From Clostridia bacterium (GTDB lineage: Bacteria > Bacillota > Clostridia > Christensenellales > Borkfalkiaceae): a stretch of DNA of 40,249 bases. Shown piece after piece: positions 26,637 to 34,346 of this stretch. A program made the translations under genes and the position numbers. A model generated the notes under the pieces. That model saw nothing but the letters and a program-made list of their open reading frames with translations, was not told the DNA's origin and ran no database searches. Position 1 is the first letter of the stretch, and each line of letters starts with the position of its first letter. Where the stretch lies: contig JAFWBT010000006.1 in the NCBI GenBank assembly GCA_017507005.1, positions 1 to 40,249 on the forward strand, given 5' to 3'.

Positions 26637-29600
26637 ATGATTTACAGAATTTTCGTAGAAAAGAAAGATAACGTACAGGCAAGAAAAGAGGCGGCGGATA
26701 TCAAGACGCTGCTCGGTATTGATACGGAAGATTTTCGTTTGGTGCTCCGTTACGACGTAGAGGGGCTTAACGAGGACGAACTGAACGCAGCGATTCCCTC
26801 GGTGTTTTCCGAACCGCCCGTCGATCACGTGTATTTGGAAACGTTGGAAATCCCTTGCGGCTATAAGGCGTTTGCCGTTAGCTATCTGACGGGACAGTAC
26901 GACCAGCGCGCGGACAGCGCGGCACAATGCGTACAGCTGTTGACGAAAAAATCCCGCCCGCTGATTAAATGCGCGAAAGTGTATATGGCGAAAGGCGTGA
27001 CGGAAGCGCAGCTCGACGCGATTAAAAAACATATCATCAACCCCGTAGAAAGTGAAGAGGTTGGCTTTGAAAAGCCCGAAACCCTCGTTCGTGAAACGGT
27101 GGAAGGCGCGCCGATTGAGGACGTGAAAGGCTTTATCGCTATGTCCGACGAAGAAATCGCGGCGTATCATAAGAATATCGGCTTTGCTATGAGCGTTGCC
27201 GATCTCGCTTTCGTGCGCGATTATTTCAAGAAAGAGGGGCGCGATCCCAAGGAAACGGAGCTGAAAGTAATCGATACGTACTGGTCGGATCACTGCCGTC
27301 ACACGACGTTCGCTACCGAGCTGAAAAACGTAAAGATTACGTCCGAAAACAAGGGCATTGAAAAGGCATATCATCTGTACGAGGAACTGTATAAAGAGCT
27401 GAACGGCCACCGTCCCGATAAATATCCTTGCCTTATGGATTTGGCGACGATTGCGGCGAAAAAGCTGAAAAAGGACGGTAAACTCGACAATCTCGATATT
27501 TCCGACGAAATCAACGCTTGTTCGATTCAAATTGAGGCGGAAATCGACGGCAAGAAAGAACAATATCTCGTTATGTTCAAGAACGAAACGCACAACCACC
27601 CGACGGAAATCGAGCCGTTCGGTGGCGCGGCTACCTGTCTTGGCGGCGCAATCCGCGATCCGCTGTCGGGTAGAACGTACGTATACCAAGCTATGCGTAT
27701 CACGGGCGCGTCCGATCCCAGAGAAAAACTGGAAGACACGTTGGCAGGCAAGCTTCCTCAGCGTGCGATTACGCAGCGTGCGGCGGCAGGGTTCTCCTCG
27801 TACGGCAACCAAATCGGTCTTGCAACGGGTATCGTTGACGAAGTATATCACGAGGGGTATAAGGCAAAGCGTTTGGAAACGGGCTTCGTCGTTGGCGGCG
27901 CACGTAAGGAAATGGTATACCGCGAAGCGCCCAAGGCAGGCGACGTGATTATTCTGCTCGGCGGTGAAACGGGGCGCGACGGCTGTGGCGGCGCAACGGG
28001 TTCGTCCAAGGCGCACGATTCGCACTCGGTAGAGACCTGCGGCGCGGAAGTGCAGAAAGGTAACGCTTTGACGGAAAGAAAATTACAGCGTTTGTTCTTG
28101 AATAAAGAAGCAACGCGTAAAATTAAGAAATGTAACGACTTTGGCGCGGGCGGTGTTTCCGTTGCCATTGGCGAGCTGGCAGACGGCTTGAATATCGATT
28201 TGGACAAAGTGCCTAAAAAATACGAGGGCTTGAACGGTACGGAATTGGCGATTTCTGAATCGCAAGAACGTATGGCAGTCGTTGTAGACGCGAAAGACGT
28301 CGATGCGTTTATCGCGCTTGCGGCGGAAGAAAACCTCGCGGCTACGCCCGTTGCCGTCGTCACCGATACGGGCAGAATGAAGATGTTCCTCAAAGGCGAG
28401 GCAATCGTGGACATTTCCCGTGACTTCCTGAATACCAACGGCGTAAAGCAGGAAACGAACGTAGAAATCGACGATAAAAAGACGACGTGGTTTGATAAAA
28501 AGAGCGGCGTGAAATTTGCCGAAGAAACGAAGAAGATTATTTCCGACCTCAACGTTTGCGCGAAGAAAGGCCTTAGCGAAACGTTCGACTCGACGATTGG
28601 CGCGCGTACGGTGTATATGCCTTGGGGCGGTAAGAAGCAGTTGACTCCGGCAATCGCTATGGCGGCGAAAATTTGTGGCGGTGAAACGGACGTTTGTACG
28701 GTATCCGCGTACGGCTATTCGCCTTATCTTATGGAAACTAGCCCGTTTATCGGCGCTATCTATTCCATCGTGGCGTCAGTGTCCAAGGTCGTCGTGACGG
28801 GAGCGAAATATAGCGACGTGCGTTTGACGTTGCAGGAATTCTTCCAAAGAATGACCAGAGAAGCAAAGGTGTGGGGCGTTCCCACGTCCGCGCTCCTTGG
28901 CGCGGTATACGCGCAGATGGGCTTGGGGCTTGGTGCAATCGGCGGCAAGGACAGCATGAGCGGTACGTTTGAAAATATCCACGTACCTCCTACGCTCATC
29001 TCGTTCGCGCTTGCGCCTGCAAAGGCAAGCGAGCTGATTACAAACGTCTTGAAAGGAGGCGAAAAGCTCTATTATATCCCCGTGCCCAAGGATGAAAATT
29101 CCGTTCCCGATTTCGAGGGTTTGAAGAAAGTTTACGAAGAAGTCTATAAAAACATCAAGAGCGGCAATATTACGTTTGCCACGGTCGTGGAAAACGGCGG
29201 TGTTGGTGCGGCGGTTATCAAATCGGCGCTCGGCAACGGCGTTGGCGTGCAATTTGCAATGAGCGCAGACGAATTGTATACCGAGGGCTACGGCGATCTC
29301 GTCGTTTCGTTGAAGGACGACAGCGCGATTTGCAGCTGTATAAATAAGAAATACGTAGGGCAGGTATGCGGCGAAGCGTTCGTTTGCGGCAACGACAGCG
29401 TTGCTATCGACGGCGTTGAGAGCGCGTATATCGGCGCTTTGTCGAGCGTGTTCGCAGTCACCGCACCCGCGGACGGCGTTGCGGAAAATTGCGATTATAC
29501 GTCGGGCGCGAAGTATACGAATATTGCGACGAAACTCGCAAAGCCGCGCGTGTTTATTCCCGTGTTCCCCGGCACGAATTGCGAGCTGGATACCGCGAGA

Positions 29601-30338
29601 AAGTTTATTCTTGCCGGCGCGGACGTAGAAACGGTAGTCGTACGCAACCGCAGCGCGCAGGATATCGAAGAGAGCGTTGAACGCATCGTTAAGGCGATTA
29701 AGAACGCGAATATTATCGCGTTCCCCGGCGGCTTCTCGGGCGGTGACGAACCAGACGGCAGTGGTAAATTTATCGCAACGACCTTCCGTAATCCGTATAT
29801 TGCTGAGCAGGTGGAAGAATTGTTGAACAATCGCGATGGCTTGGCGCTGGGTATTTGTAACGGCTTCCAGGCGCTTATCAAGCTTGGTCTTGTGCCTTAC
29901 GGCCACGTAACGGAAATGACGGCGAATTCGCCTACGCTTACGTTCAATAACATTTCCCGTCACGTTTCGACGGTGGTGGACGTTCGCGTTGCGTCCAATC
30001 TGTCGCCTTGGCTGTCCGCTTGTAAAGTGGGTGAGGTATACAAAGTGCCTGTATCCCACGGCGAAGGCAAAATCGTTGCGCCGATGGCAGAGCTTGAAAA
30101 AATGAAAGCAAACGGTCAGGTGGCAACGCAGTATGCAGACCTTTCGGGCGCGCCTACCATGACGTCGCCGTTCAATCCCAACGGCTCGATGTGGGCTATC
30201 GAGGGTATCACGTCGCCCGACGGCAGAGTGCTCGGTAAGATGGGACACAGCGAACGTATCGGCGAAAATCTGTATAAGAACGTCGAGGGCAACTTCGATA
30301 TGAAGATTTTTGAAAGCGGCGTTCAGTATTTCAAATAA
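26637..30338 (+). CDS. purL: Phosphoribosylformylglycinamidine synthase, single large polypeptide
   Basis: Converts FGAR to FGAM with ATP and glutamine. The 1233-residue form carries everything in one chain. It has a PurS-like N-terminal domain (about 1-140), a linker with the signature YWSDHCRHTTFATEL, two AIR-synthetase-like ATP domains (FKNETHNHPTEIEPFGGAAT; GGKDSMSGTF) and a C-terminal class I glutaminase. The last has Cys1074 in LGICNGFQ, and His1141 and Glu1143 in VSHGEGK, so the triad is complete. Most Bacillota use separate purS, purQ and short purL; here none of these is needed. GAGGACG precedes ATG 26637, 17 bases after purD. It is the last purine gene of the run. Confidence 0.97.
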   Translation: MIYRIFVEKKDNVQARKEAADIKTLLGIDTEDFRLVLRYDVEGLNEDELNAAIPSVFSEPPVDHVYLETLEIPCGYKAFAVSYLTGQYDQRADSAAQCVQLLTKKSRPLIKCAKVYMAKGVTEAQLDAIKKHIINPVESEEVGFEKPETLVRETVEGAPIEDVKGFIAMSDEEIAAYHKNIGFAMSVADLAFVRDYFKKEGRDPKETELKVIDTYWSDHCRHTTFATELKNVKITSENKGIEKAYHLYEELYKELNGHRPDKYPCLMDLATIAAKKLKKDGKLDNLDISDEINACSIQIEAEIDGKKEQYLVMFKNETHNHPTEIEPFGGAATCLGGAIRDPLSGRTYVYQAMRITGASDPREKLEDTLAGKLPQRAITQRAAAGFSSYGNQIGLATGIVDEVYHEGYKAKRLETGFVVGGARKEMVYREAPKAGDVIILLGGETGRDGCGGATGSSKAHDSHSVETCGAEVQKGNALTERKLQRLFLNKEATRKIKKCNDFGAGGVSVAIGELADGLNIDLDKVPKKYEGLNGTELAISESQERMAVVVDAKDVDAFIALAAEENLAATPVAVVTDTGRMKMFLKGEAIVDISRDFLNTNGVKQETNVEIDDKKTTWFDKKSGVKFAEETKKIISDLNVCAKKGLSETFDSTIGARTVYMPWGGKKQLTPAIAMAAKICGGETDVCTVSAYGYSPYLMETSPFIGAIYSIVASVSKVVVTGAKYSDVRLTLQEFFQRMTREAKVWGVPTSALLGAVYAQMGLGLGAIGGKDSMSGTFENIHVPPTLISFALAPAKASELITNVLKGGEKLYYIPVPKDENSVPDFEGLKKVYEEVYKNIKSGNITFATVVENGGVGAAVIKSALGNGVGVQFAMSADELYTEGYGDLVVSLKDDSAICSCINKKYVGQVCGEAFVCGNDSVAIDGVESAYIGALSSVFAVTAPADGVAENCDYTSGAKYTNIATKLAKPRVFIPVFPGTNCELDTARKFILAGADVETVVVRNRSAQDIEESVERIVKAIKNANIIAFPGGFSGGDEPDGSGKFIATTFRNPYIAEQVEELLNNRDGLALGICNGFQALIKLGLVPYGHVTEMTANSPTLTFNNISRHVSTVVDVRVASNLSPWLSACKVGEVYKVPVSHGEGKIVAPMAELEKMKANGQVATQYADLSGAPTMTSPFNPNGSMWAIEGITSPDGRVLGKMGHSERIGENLYKNVEGNFDMKIFESGVQYFK

Positions 30339-30375
30339 TATCTAAAAAATCGTTAAATTTCAGCGGGAAAATACT

Positions 30376-31131
30376 ATGATTGATATTCATACGCATATTT
30401 TACCACATATCGACGACGGCGCAAAGGACAGCCAAACTTCACTGGAAATTTGCCTCGCTGAGCTAGCACAAGGCGTTGATACCATTGTGCTCACGCCCCA
30501 TTATTACGGTAAAAAGCGCAGTCCGCAGCAGTTTTTGGAAAAGCGAGCTGAATGTTTTGAACGGTTGCGTGAAAAACTGCCCGAGGGGCTTTCCGTACGG
30601 CTGGGCGCAGAGGTGCATTTTACGGGCTTGAATATGCCGAAGGCAGAAGAGCTTTGTCAGCTCGCGATAGAGGACACCAAATATATTTTGTTTGAGTTTC
30701 CTTTTACGACGCTGTGGACGAGGGATTTGTTTGACAAAGTGGGGGATTTTATCTACGATACGGGTTACACGCCCATTATCGCCCACGTCGAACGGTATCA
30801 TGAAGTGCTGAAAAATCCCGCACTTGTATCCGATTTGGTGCATATGGGCTGTCTGATACAAGTGAATACGAGCGCGTTTTTGGAAAAGCCCACTAAAAAG
30901 TTCGCTTTGGCGTTGTTAAAACACAGCCTAGTGCATTGTTTGGGTACGGATACTCATAACGCAGGGGAGCGCGCGCCCGATTATGCGGCGGCGAAAGCGG
31001 TAGTGGAAGAGGCAGGGCTTGGCGAAAGCTGGAACGAAATACAGGAAAATATGCAAAAAATCCTCGTGGACGAATATGTGGAATTGTTTGAAACGAAACC
31101 CGTAAAGAAGATTTTTGGCGTATATATTTAA
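30376..31131 (+). CDS. PHP-domain tyrosine-protein phosphatase, CpsB/YwqE type
   Basis: Manganese-dependent phosphatase of the polymerase-histidinol phosphatase fold. In many Bacillota such proteins dephosphorylate the tyrosine kinase that controls capsular polysaccharide synthesis. The 251 residues match. Metal ligands are visible in order: MIDIHTHILPHIDDGA (His5, His7), VLTPHYYGKK, LGAEVHF, PIIAHVERYH and LGTDTHN. The ribosome site is weak (CAGCGGG). It follows purL by 37 bases with no terminator between, so it may be co-transcribed, though it has no purine link. No cognate kinase or capsule operon is adjacent. Confidence 0.88.
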   Translation: MIDIHTHILPHIDDGAKDSQTSLEICLAELAQGVDTIVLTPHYYGKKRSPQQFLEKRAECFERLREKLPEGLSVRLGAEVHFTGLNMPKAEELCQLAIEDTKYILFEFPFTTLWTRDLFDKVGDFIYDTGYTPIIAHVERYHEVLKNPALVSDLVHMGCLIQVNTSAFLEKPTKKFALALLKHSLVHCLGTDTHNAGERAPDYAAAKAVVEEAGLGESWNEIQENMQKILVDEYVELFETKPVKKIFGVYI

Positions 31132-31151
31132 GAAATAGCAGTTTTTTTTGT

Positions 31152-31178
31152 TTGACAAACAGAAAAAAGTGTTACAAT
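31152..31178 (+). promoter_or_regulatory. Candidate promoter for the DUF1858 gene
   Basis: TTGACA (31152-31157) and TACAAT (31173-31178) with a short 15-base spacer, 37 bases before the ATG. TAATAAT a few bases later could serve as an alternative -10. Confidence 0.5.
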
Positions 31179-31214
31179 AATAATAGAAAAATAAATAAAA
31201 AGGAGAAAATAAAA

Positions 31215-31415
31215 ATGGCTAAAATTACGGCGGATACCTTGATTGCAGATTGCTTGGAAATCAATCCCAACGCAGCGGAAATCTTGATGGGTGCAGGTAT
31301 GCATTGCTTTGGTTGCGCAATGGCGCACGGTGAATCGGTTGCAGAGGCTGTTGCAGTTCACGGTGAAGATTTGGACGCGTTGCTTGCAAAGCTCAACGAA
31401 GGTTTGGAAGACTAA
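31215..31415 (+). CDS. DUF1858 small redox-like protein with CXXC
   Basis: 66 residues: MAKITADTLIADCLEINPNA, then a helix and GAGMHCFGCAMAHGESVAEA. The layout of a short helical domain with a central Cys-Phe-Gly-Cys is that of DUF1858 and the related 'hybrid-cluster-associated redox disulfide' family. These are cytoplasmic proteins thought to have a redox or Fe-S-linked role. AAGGAGAA lies 8 bases before ATG 31215. It is monocistronic between its own promoter and a terminator. Biochemical function is not established. Confidence 0.88.
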   Translation: MAKITADTLIADCLEINPNAAEILMGAGMHCFGCAMAHGESVAEAVAVHGEDLDALLAKLNEGLED

Positions 31416-31425
31416 AAAAGAATAT

Positions 31426-31456
31426 AAAAGGGCAGGGCATTGTTCCTGCCTTTTTT
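31426..31456 (+). terminator. Intrinsic terminator
   Basis: AAAAGGGCAGG (31426-31436) pairs with CCTGCCTTTTT (31445-31455) around an 8-base loop and runs into a T6 tract. It separates the DUF1858 gene from the sirtuin gene; the sirtuin ribosome site lies just after it. Confidence 0.85.
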
Positions 31457-31481
31457 ATCAAACGAAGGGGGCAGGTGTTTG

Positions 31482-32219
31482 ATGAACGAGGAATATGGAC
31501 GAAGAATAGAACGTTTTAGAGAGATTTTAAAAGAGGGAAACGCGGTGTTTTTTGGCGGCGCAGGCGTCAGCACGGAGAGCGGTATTCCCGATTTTCGTTC
31601 GACGGACGGTTTGTATGCGCAAGAATACGATTATCCGCCCGAAACTATGGTATCGCATACCTTTTTTACCTTAAAAACGGCTGAATTTTTTCGTTTTTAT
31701 AAGAATAAAATGCTCTTTCCTAATGCAGAACCCAACGCTTGTCATTTGGCGCTGTCGCAACTGGAGAAAGAGGGGAATTTGTCCGCCGTGCTTACGCAAA
31801 ATATTGACGGTTTGCATCAAAAAGCAGGCAGTAAAAAAGTGTTTGAATTGCACGGTAGCGTATGGCGGAATTATTGTCTGAAATGTAAAAAGCCCCATAC
31901 CATGTACGAGGTTATTGCAAAAAACGGCGTTCCTACGTGCGATTGCGGCGGGGTGATAAAGCCCGACGTCGTGCTGTACGAAGAGCCGTTGGATAATGCC
32001 GTTTGGGCGGGCGCTCTTGGTGCTGTGAGAAAGGCGAATACGTTGATTGTTGGCGGCACTTCGTTGGTGGTGTACCCTGCGGCGAATTTGATAAGAGAAT
32101 TTAACGGGGAGCATATCGTCGTAATCAACCGCACGCCCACGTCGGCGGACGAATTAGCGGAAGTGCTGTTTTCGGAGGATATCGGAAAAGTGTTCACAGA
32201 CGTAATGCAAGGGTGGTAA
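31482..32219 (+). CDS. NAD-dependent protein deacylase (sirtuin)
   Basis: Removes acetyl or other acyl groups from protein lysines using NAD, giving nicotinamide and O-acyl-ADP-ribose. The 245 residues have the full Rossmann fold signature: GAGVSTESGIPDFRS, TQNIDGLHQKAG, the catalytic ELHGS histidine, and GGTSLVVYPAANL. The zinc site is CLKC with a CDC pair, so the second half is C-x-C. The usual Tyr/Arg pair for succinyl-lysine (class III) is not obvious, so the acyl preference is open. ATG 31482 follows a G-rich ribosome site (AAGGGGG). Earlier in-frame codons lie inside the terminator and are rejected. Confidence 0.93.
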   Translation: MNEEYGRRIERFREILKEGNAVFFGGAGVSTESGIPDFRSTDGLYAQEYDYPPETMVSHTFFTLKTAEFFRFYKNKMLFPNAEPNACHLALSQLEKEGNLSAVLTQNIDGLHQKAGSKKVFELHGSVWRNYCLKCKKPHTMYEVIAKNGVPTCDCGGVIKPDVVLYEEPLDNAVWAGALGAVRKANTLIVGGTSLVVYPAANLIREFNGEHIVVINRTPTSADELAEVLFSEDIGKVFTDVMQGW

Positions 32220-32258
32220 AAAAGAATAAAAATTTTTTGCGTTTCACTTAAAAAACAG

Positions 32259-32287
32259 TTGATATTCCTAAAAAAATATGCTATACT
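32259..32287 (+). promoter_or_regulatory. Promoter of the tRNA-Glu locus
   Basis: TTGATA (32259-32264), 17-base spacer, TATACT (32282-32287). The transcript begins just before the interrupted tRNA-Glu copy and continues about 280 bases to the intact tRNA. It seems the only promoter for that tRNA. Confidence 0.7.
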
Positions 32288-32307
32288 ACATAAGCAAAAT
32301 GTGAAAT

Positions 32308-32474
32308 GGCTCGTTGGTCAAGCGGTTAAGCCGAGCTGCCCGTTAAGGAAAGCATTGATAATGCTTTTTAGGGGCGAGTTAAGCGAAGGACGATAGGTAG
32401 CCCTGAGCGCGACTAAGCGCAAAGAACAGCTTTGCGCGCGACCACCATCCTCTCACGGTGGTATTATGGGTTCG
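32308..32474 (+). pseudogene. Interrupted tRNA-Glu copy with a 110-base insertion
   Basis: GGCTCGTTGGTCAAGCGGTT and AAG (32308-32330) match the first 23 bases of the intact tRNA-Glu with one change. The match also includes seven upstream bases. At 32441-32474 the anticodon arm with CTC, the variable region and the start of the T arm reappear with an extra AT. Between them lie 110 unrelated bases (32331-32440) holding two hairpins, AAAGCATT-GAT-AATGCTTT and GCGCAAAG-AACAG-CTTTGCGC. The 3' acceptor strand is absent: after GGGTTCG the repeat element begins. It cannot form a normal tRNA. Confidence 0.75.
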
Positions 32475-32535
32475 CGCGAGCAACGCAGTTGCGACACTTT
32501 CCGAGGGTACCATTTTAAGGGTATCGGAAATTCCC
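32468..32535 (+). repeat. Intergenic repeat, copy 1
   Basis: Starts in the T arm of the broken tRNA and runs through GCAACGCAGTTGCGACACTT to AAATTCCC. The 56 bases from 32480 match 34086-34140 with three substitutions and one indel. It contains the mini-hairpin GCAAC-GCA-GTTGC and GGG...CCC pairing at its end. Confidence 0.8.
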
Positions 32536-32571
32536 GTACGATGCGGGACGAGAAAATAAATATGGTGAAAT

Positions 32572-32646
32572 GGCCCGTTGGTCAAGCGGTTAAGACACCA
32601 CCCTCTCACGGTGGTATCATGGGTTCGAGTCCCGTACGGGTCACCA
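32572..32646 (+). tRNA. tRNA-Glu (anticodon CTC)
   Basis: 75 bases including an encoded CCA. Acceptor GGCCCGT pairs with ACGGGTC (one G-T pair). The anticodon stem CCACC/GGTGG carries the loop CTCTCAC, so the anticodon is CTC, reading GAG. The T arm is GGG-TTCGAGT-CCC. A terminator follows after 12 bases. It is transcribed through the interrupted copy upstream. Confidence 0.93.
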
Positions 32647-32657
32647 AAAACGTATAA

Positions 32658-32690
32658 TCCGAACCACATCTATTGGTTCGGAGTTTTTCT
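32658..32690 (+). terminator. tRNA-Glu terminator
   Basis: TCCGAACCA (32658-32666) and TGGTTCGGA (32674-32682) form a 9-base-pair stem with a 7-base loop, followed by GTTTTTCTTT. Confidence 0.85.
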
Positions 32691-32732
32691 TTATTATACG
32701 AAAAAAAGCAATCAACTGAGTTAAAAAATATA

Positions 32733-32761
32733 TTGACACAATTTTGCTTTTATTATATAAT
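32733..32761 (+). promoter_or_regulatory. Perfect-consensus sigma-A promoter
   Basis: TTGACA (32733-32738), exactly 17 bases, TATAAT (32756-32761). A 12-of-12 match predicts strong constitutive expression of the next gene. Confidence 0.9.
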
Positions 32762-32790
32762 AACGAAGTAAAATAGGAGCATTGAAAACT

Positions 32791-33960
32791 ATGAATATAT
32801 TACTTCGCGGTTCATGGCAGACGGTCAACGTTGGCGATATTGCACACTCCCCTGCTGTTCTTGCCATATTAAAAGAAAAGTTTCCAAGCGCAAAAATAAC
32901 GCTTTGGGCAAGCAGATTAAACGATTCTGTTAGAAATATGCTTAGCTCCCATTTTCCCGACGTTAAAATCGTGGAAGGAACTATTTCAGAAGGCAAAAAA
33001 GAACTCCTTACTGCCGTTGACGAGTGCGATTTTTTGGTGCACGCATCTGCTCCCTATTTCGTTGCGTATGAAGACGTAAAACAGTTTTACGAGAGAACGA
33101 ACAAACCCTTTGGGTTGTTTGGGATTACTTGCGGTCCCGATTTTGCATTTGAGAATTTAGAGGAAGAAAAAAATCTGCTTGAAAAAGCGGCTTTTATCTA
33201 TTACAGAGATTCCAAATCCCTTAAATACGCAAAAGAAAAGGGGATTTGCGCAAAAGTGATGGACTTTGGGTGCGACGGAGTGTTTGCGTATAACTTTACG
33301 GATACGATAAGGGCAGCACAAACCATGCAAAAATACGGATTGGAAACGGATAAGTTCGTTTGCTGTATTCCCCGAAATCGCTATACGCCGTATTGGGAAA
33401 TTAAAGAGAGTGACGCCTACAACGCTGAACGTGACGCGTATAATAAGAAAATGGAAGAAACAGACCTTTTGCCGTTGCGTAAAGCCATTACCGAGATTGT
33501 AGAAAACACTGATCTCAAAGTTTTTATTTGCCCCGAAGATTGTTCGCAAATAGCGCTTGGGAAACGTGCACTTTACGAAAAATTACCACCGCAAATTCAG
33601 AAAAGAACGGTCGTGAAAGAAGAATTTTGGTTGCCCGACGAGGCTCTTGCCGTGTACAAAGAGAGTTGTGGGCTGTTTGGTTGCGAAATGCATTCGCCTA
33701 TTATGTGTATAGGAAACGGAGTGCCTGCAATCGTAGCGCGTTGGCGTGAGCAAACAACGAAAGGGTATATGATCGAAGATATTGGTCTTTCAAATTGGCT
33801 TTTCAATTTTGATATAGAAGAAGAGCGCGAAAAGTTCCCGAAAGTGGTATTAGAAATGGTCACCGACGCGCAGCGTAGCCGTGAATACGTGCAAAGCGGA
33901 CGAAGAAATGCATTGGCGACGTATGACCGTATGTGCGATGAAATAAAGAAATATTTGTAA
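32791..33960 (+). CDS. Polysaccharide pyruvyl transferase family protein
   Basis: Members add ketal pyruvate from phosphoenolpyruvate to sugars of exopolysaccharides or cell-wall glycans. The 389 residues show the GT-B-like layout of the family. An N-terminal NILLRGSWQTVNVGDIAHSP carries the conserved glycine/asparagine nucleotide-like loop, FLVHASAPYF and FGITCGPDF follow, and the C-terminal GLFGCEMHSPIMCIGNGVPAI holds the family's H-(S/A)-x-I-x-(A/C)-x-x-x-G-x-P pattern. AGGAG at 32775-32779 suits ATG 32791 (11 bases) better than an upstream TTG at 32782 (2 bases). It is a single-gene unit with a perfect promoter and a strong terminator, and sits between tRNA-Glu and tRNA remnants, which suggests acquisition as a cassette. 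Acceptor sugar unknown. Confidence 0.85.
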   Translation: MNILLRGSWQTVNVGDIAHSPAVLAILKEKFPSAKITLWASRLNDSVRNMLSSHFPDVKIVEGTISEGKKELLTAVDECDFLVHASAPYFVAYEDVKQFYERTNKPFGLFGITCGPDFAFENLEEEKNLLEKAAFIYYRDSKSLKYAKEKGICAKVMDFGCDGVFAYNFTDTIRAAQTMQKYGLETDKFVCCIPRNRYTPYWEIKESDAYNAERDAYNKKMEETDLLPLRKAITEIVENTDLKVFICPEDCSQIALGKRALYEKLPPQIQKRTVVKEEFWLPDEALAVYKESCGLFGCEMHSPIMCIGNGVPAIVARWREQTTKGYMIEDIGLSNWLFNFDIEEEREKFPKVVLEMVTDAQRSREYVQSGRRNALATYDRMCDEIKKYL

Positions 33961-33973
33961 AACACCCAACAAA

Positions 33974-34003
33974 GGTTCGATTTAGGTTGGTTAAGGGTCA
34001 CCA
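33974..34003 (+). pseudogene. Possible 3' remnant of a tRNA-Glu
   Basis: GGTTCGA (33974-33980) followed by GGGTCACCA (33995-34003) repeats the T loop and the acceptor end plus CCA of the intact tRNA-Glu, in the same orientation. The bases between do not pair properly. A terminator follows directly, as after the real tRNA. Confidence 0.4.
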
Positions 34004-34005
34004 GT

Positions 34006-34035
34006 AAAAAGCACAGGAAATATCCTGTGCTTTTT
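34006..34035 (+). terminator. Strong terminator after the pyruvyl transferase gene
   Basis: AAAAAGCACAGGA (34006-34018) and TCCTGTGCTTTTT (34023-34035) form a 13-base-pair stem with a 4-base loop and a T tract. It is symmetrical and may act in both directions. Confidence 0.9.
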
Positions 34036-34046
34036 TGCTGTATATT

Positions 34047-34067
34047 CCCCGTACGGATTGACTTGAA
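34047..34067 (-). pseudogene. Possible inverted tRNA T-arm/acceptor remnant
   Basis: On the minus strand this reads TTCAAGTC, three bases, then CCGTACGGGG. The intact tRNA-Glu has TTCGAGTC followed directly by CCGTACGGGT. The match is short but two-part, and it sits between the tRNA-like remnant at 33974 and the second repeat copy. Confidence 0.35.
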
Positions 34068-34073
34068 CTCATC

Positions 34074-34140
34074 GGGTTTGCGTGGGCAACGCAGTTGCGA
34101 CACTTTCCGAGGGTTCCATTTTATGGGTATCGAAATTCCC
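34074..34140 (+). repeat. Intergenic repeat, copy 2
   Basis: GGGTTTGCGTG then GCAACGCAGTTGCGACACTT to AAATTCCC, nearly the same as 32468-32535. It continues into TTCCCATATGGGAA (a 14-base palindrome) which copy 1 lacks. Copies 1 and 2 bracket the intact tRNA and the pyruvyl transferase gene. Confidence 0.8.
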
Positions 34141-34182
34141 ATATGGGAACGATTAAAAATACACTTTTTCAATGAATTTAAT

Positions 34183-34234
34183 AAAAAACGGTGGTATTTC
34201 GCAAGCAGATCAGCGCGAAAACCACCGTTTTTTT
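34183..34234. terminator. Bidirectional hairpin terminator
   Basis: AAAAAACGGTGGT (34183-34195) pairs with ACCACCGTTTTTT (34221-34233), with a second inner stem TTTCGC/GCGAAA and a T7 run. No gene ends just before it on the plus strand, so it may belong to lost sequence. Confidence 0.75.
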
Positions 34235-34269
34235 CGGTCTTTAAGTCGGTAAATCTGGTAAATAAAAGC

Positions 34270-34318
34270 GACTACACCAAAACCTAAGCGTCGCAGGCGC
34301 TTAGGTTTTGGTGTAGTC
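34270..34318. terminator. Perfect 21-base inverted repeat, probable araC-gene terminator
   Basis: Arms 34270-34290 and 34298-34318 are perfect 21-base complements beginning GACTACACC, with loop TCGCAGG. On the minus strand it follows the regulator stop by about 30 bases and is followed by GCTTTTATTT, so it fits a minus-strand terminator. The stem is much longer than needed. Confidence 0.65.
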
Positions 34319-34346
34319 TTATGCTCGTGGGGGATAGGTACGCAAA

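Noticed and set aside
32331-32440. Group I intron in the tRNA
   Set aside because: At 110 bases it is too short, and the break is before the anticodon arm, not inside the anticodon loop.
32379-32669. 96-codon minus-strand ORF with RTHDTTVRGW-type repeats
   Set aside because: It is antisense to the two tRNA-Glu copies; the repeated peptide is only the complement of duplicated tRNA sequence.
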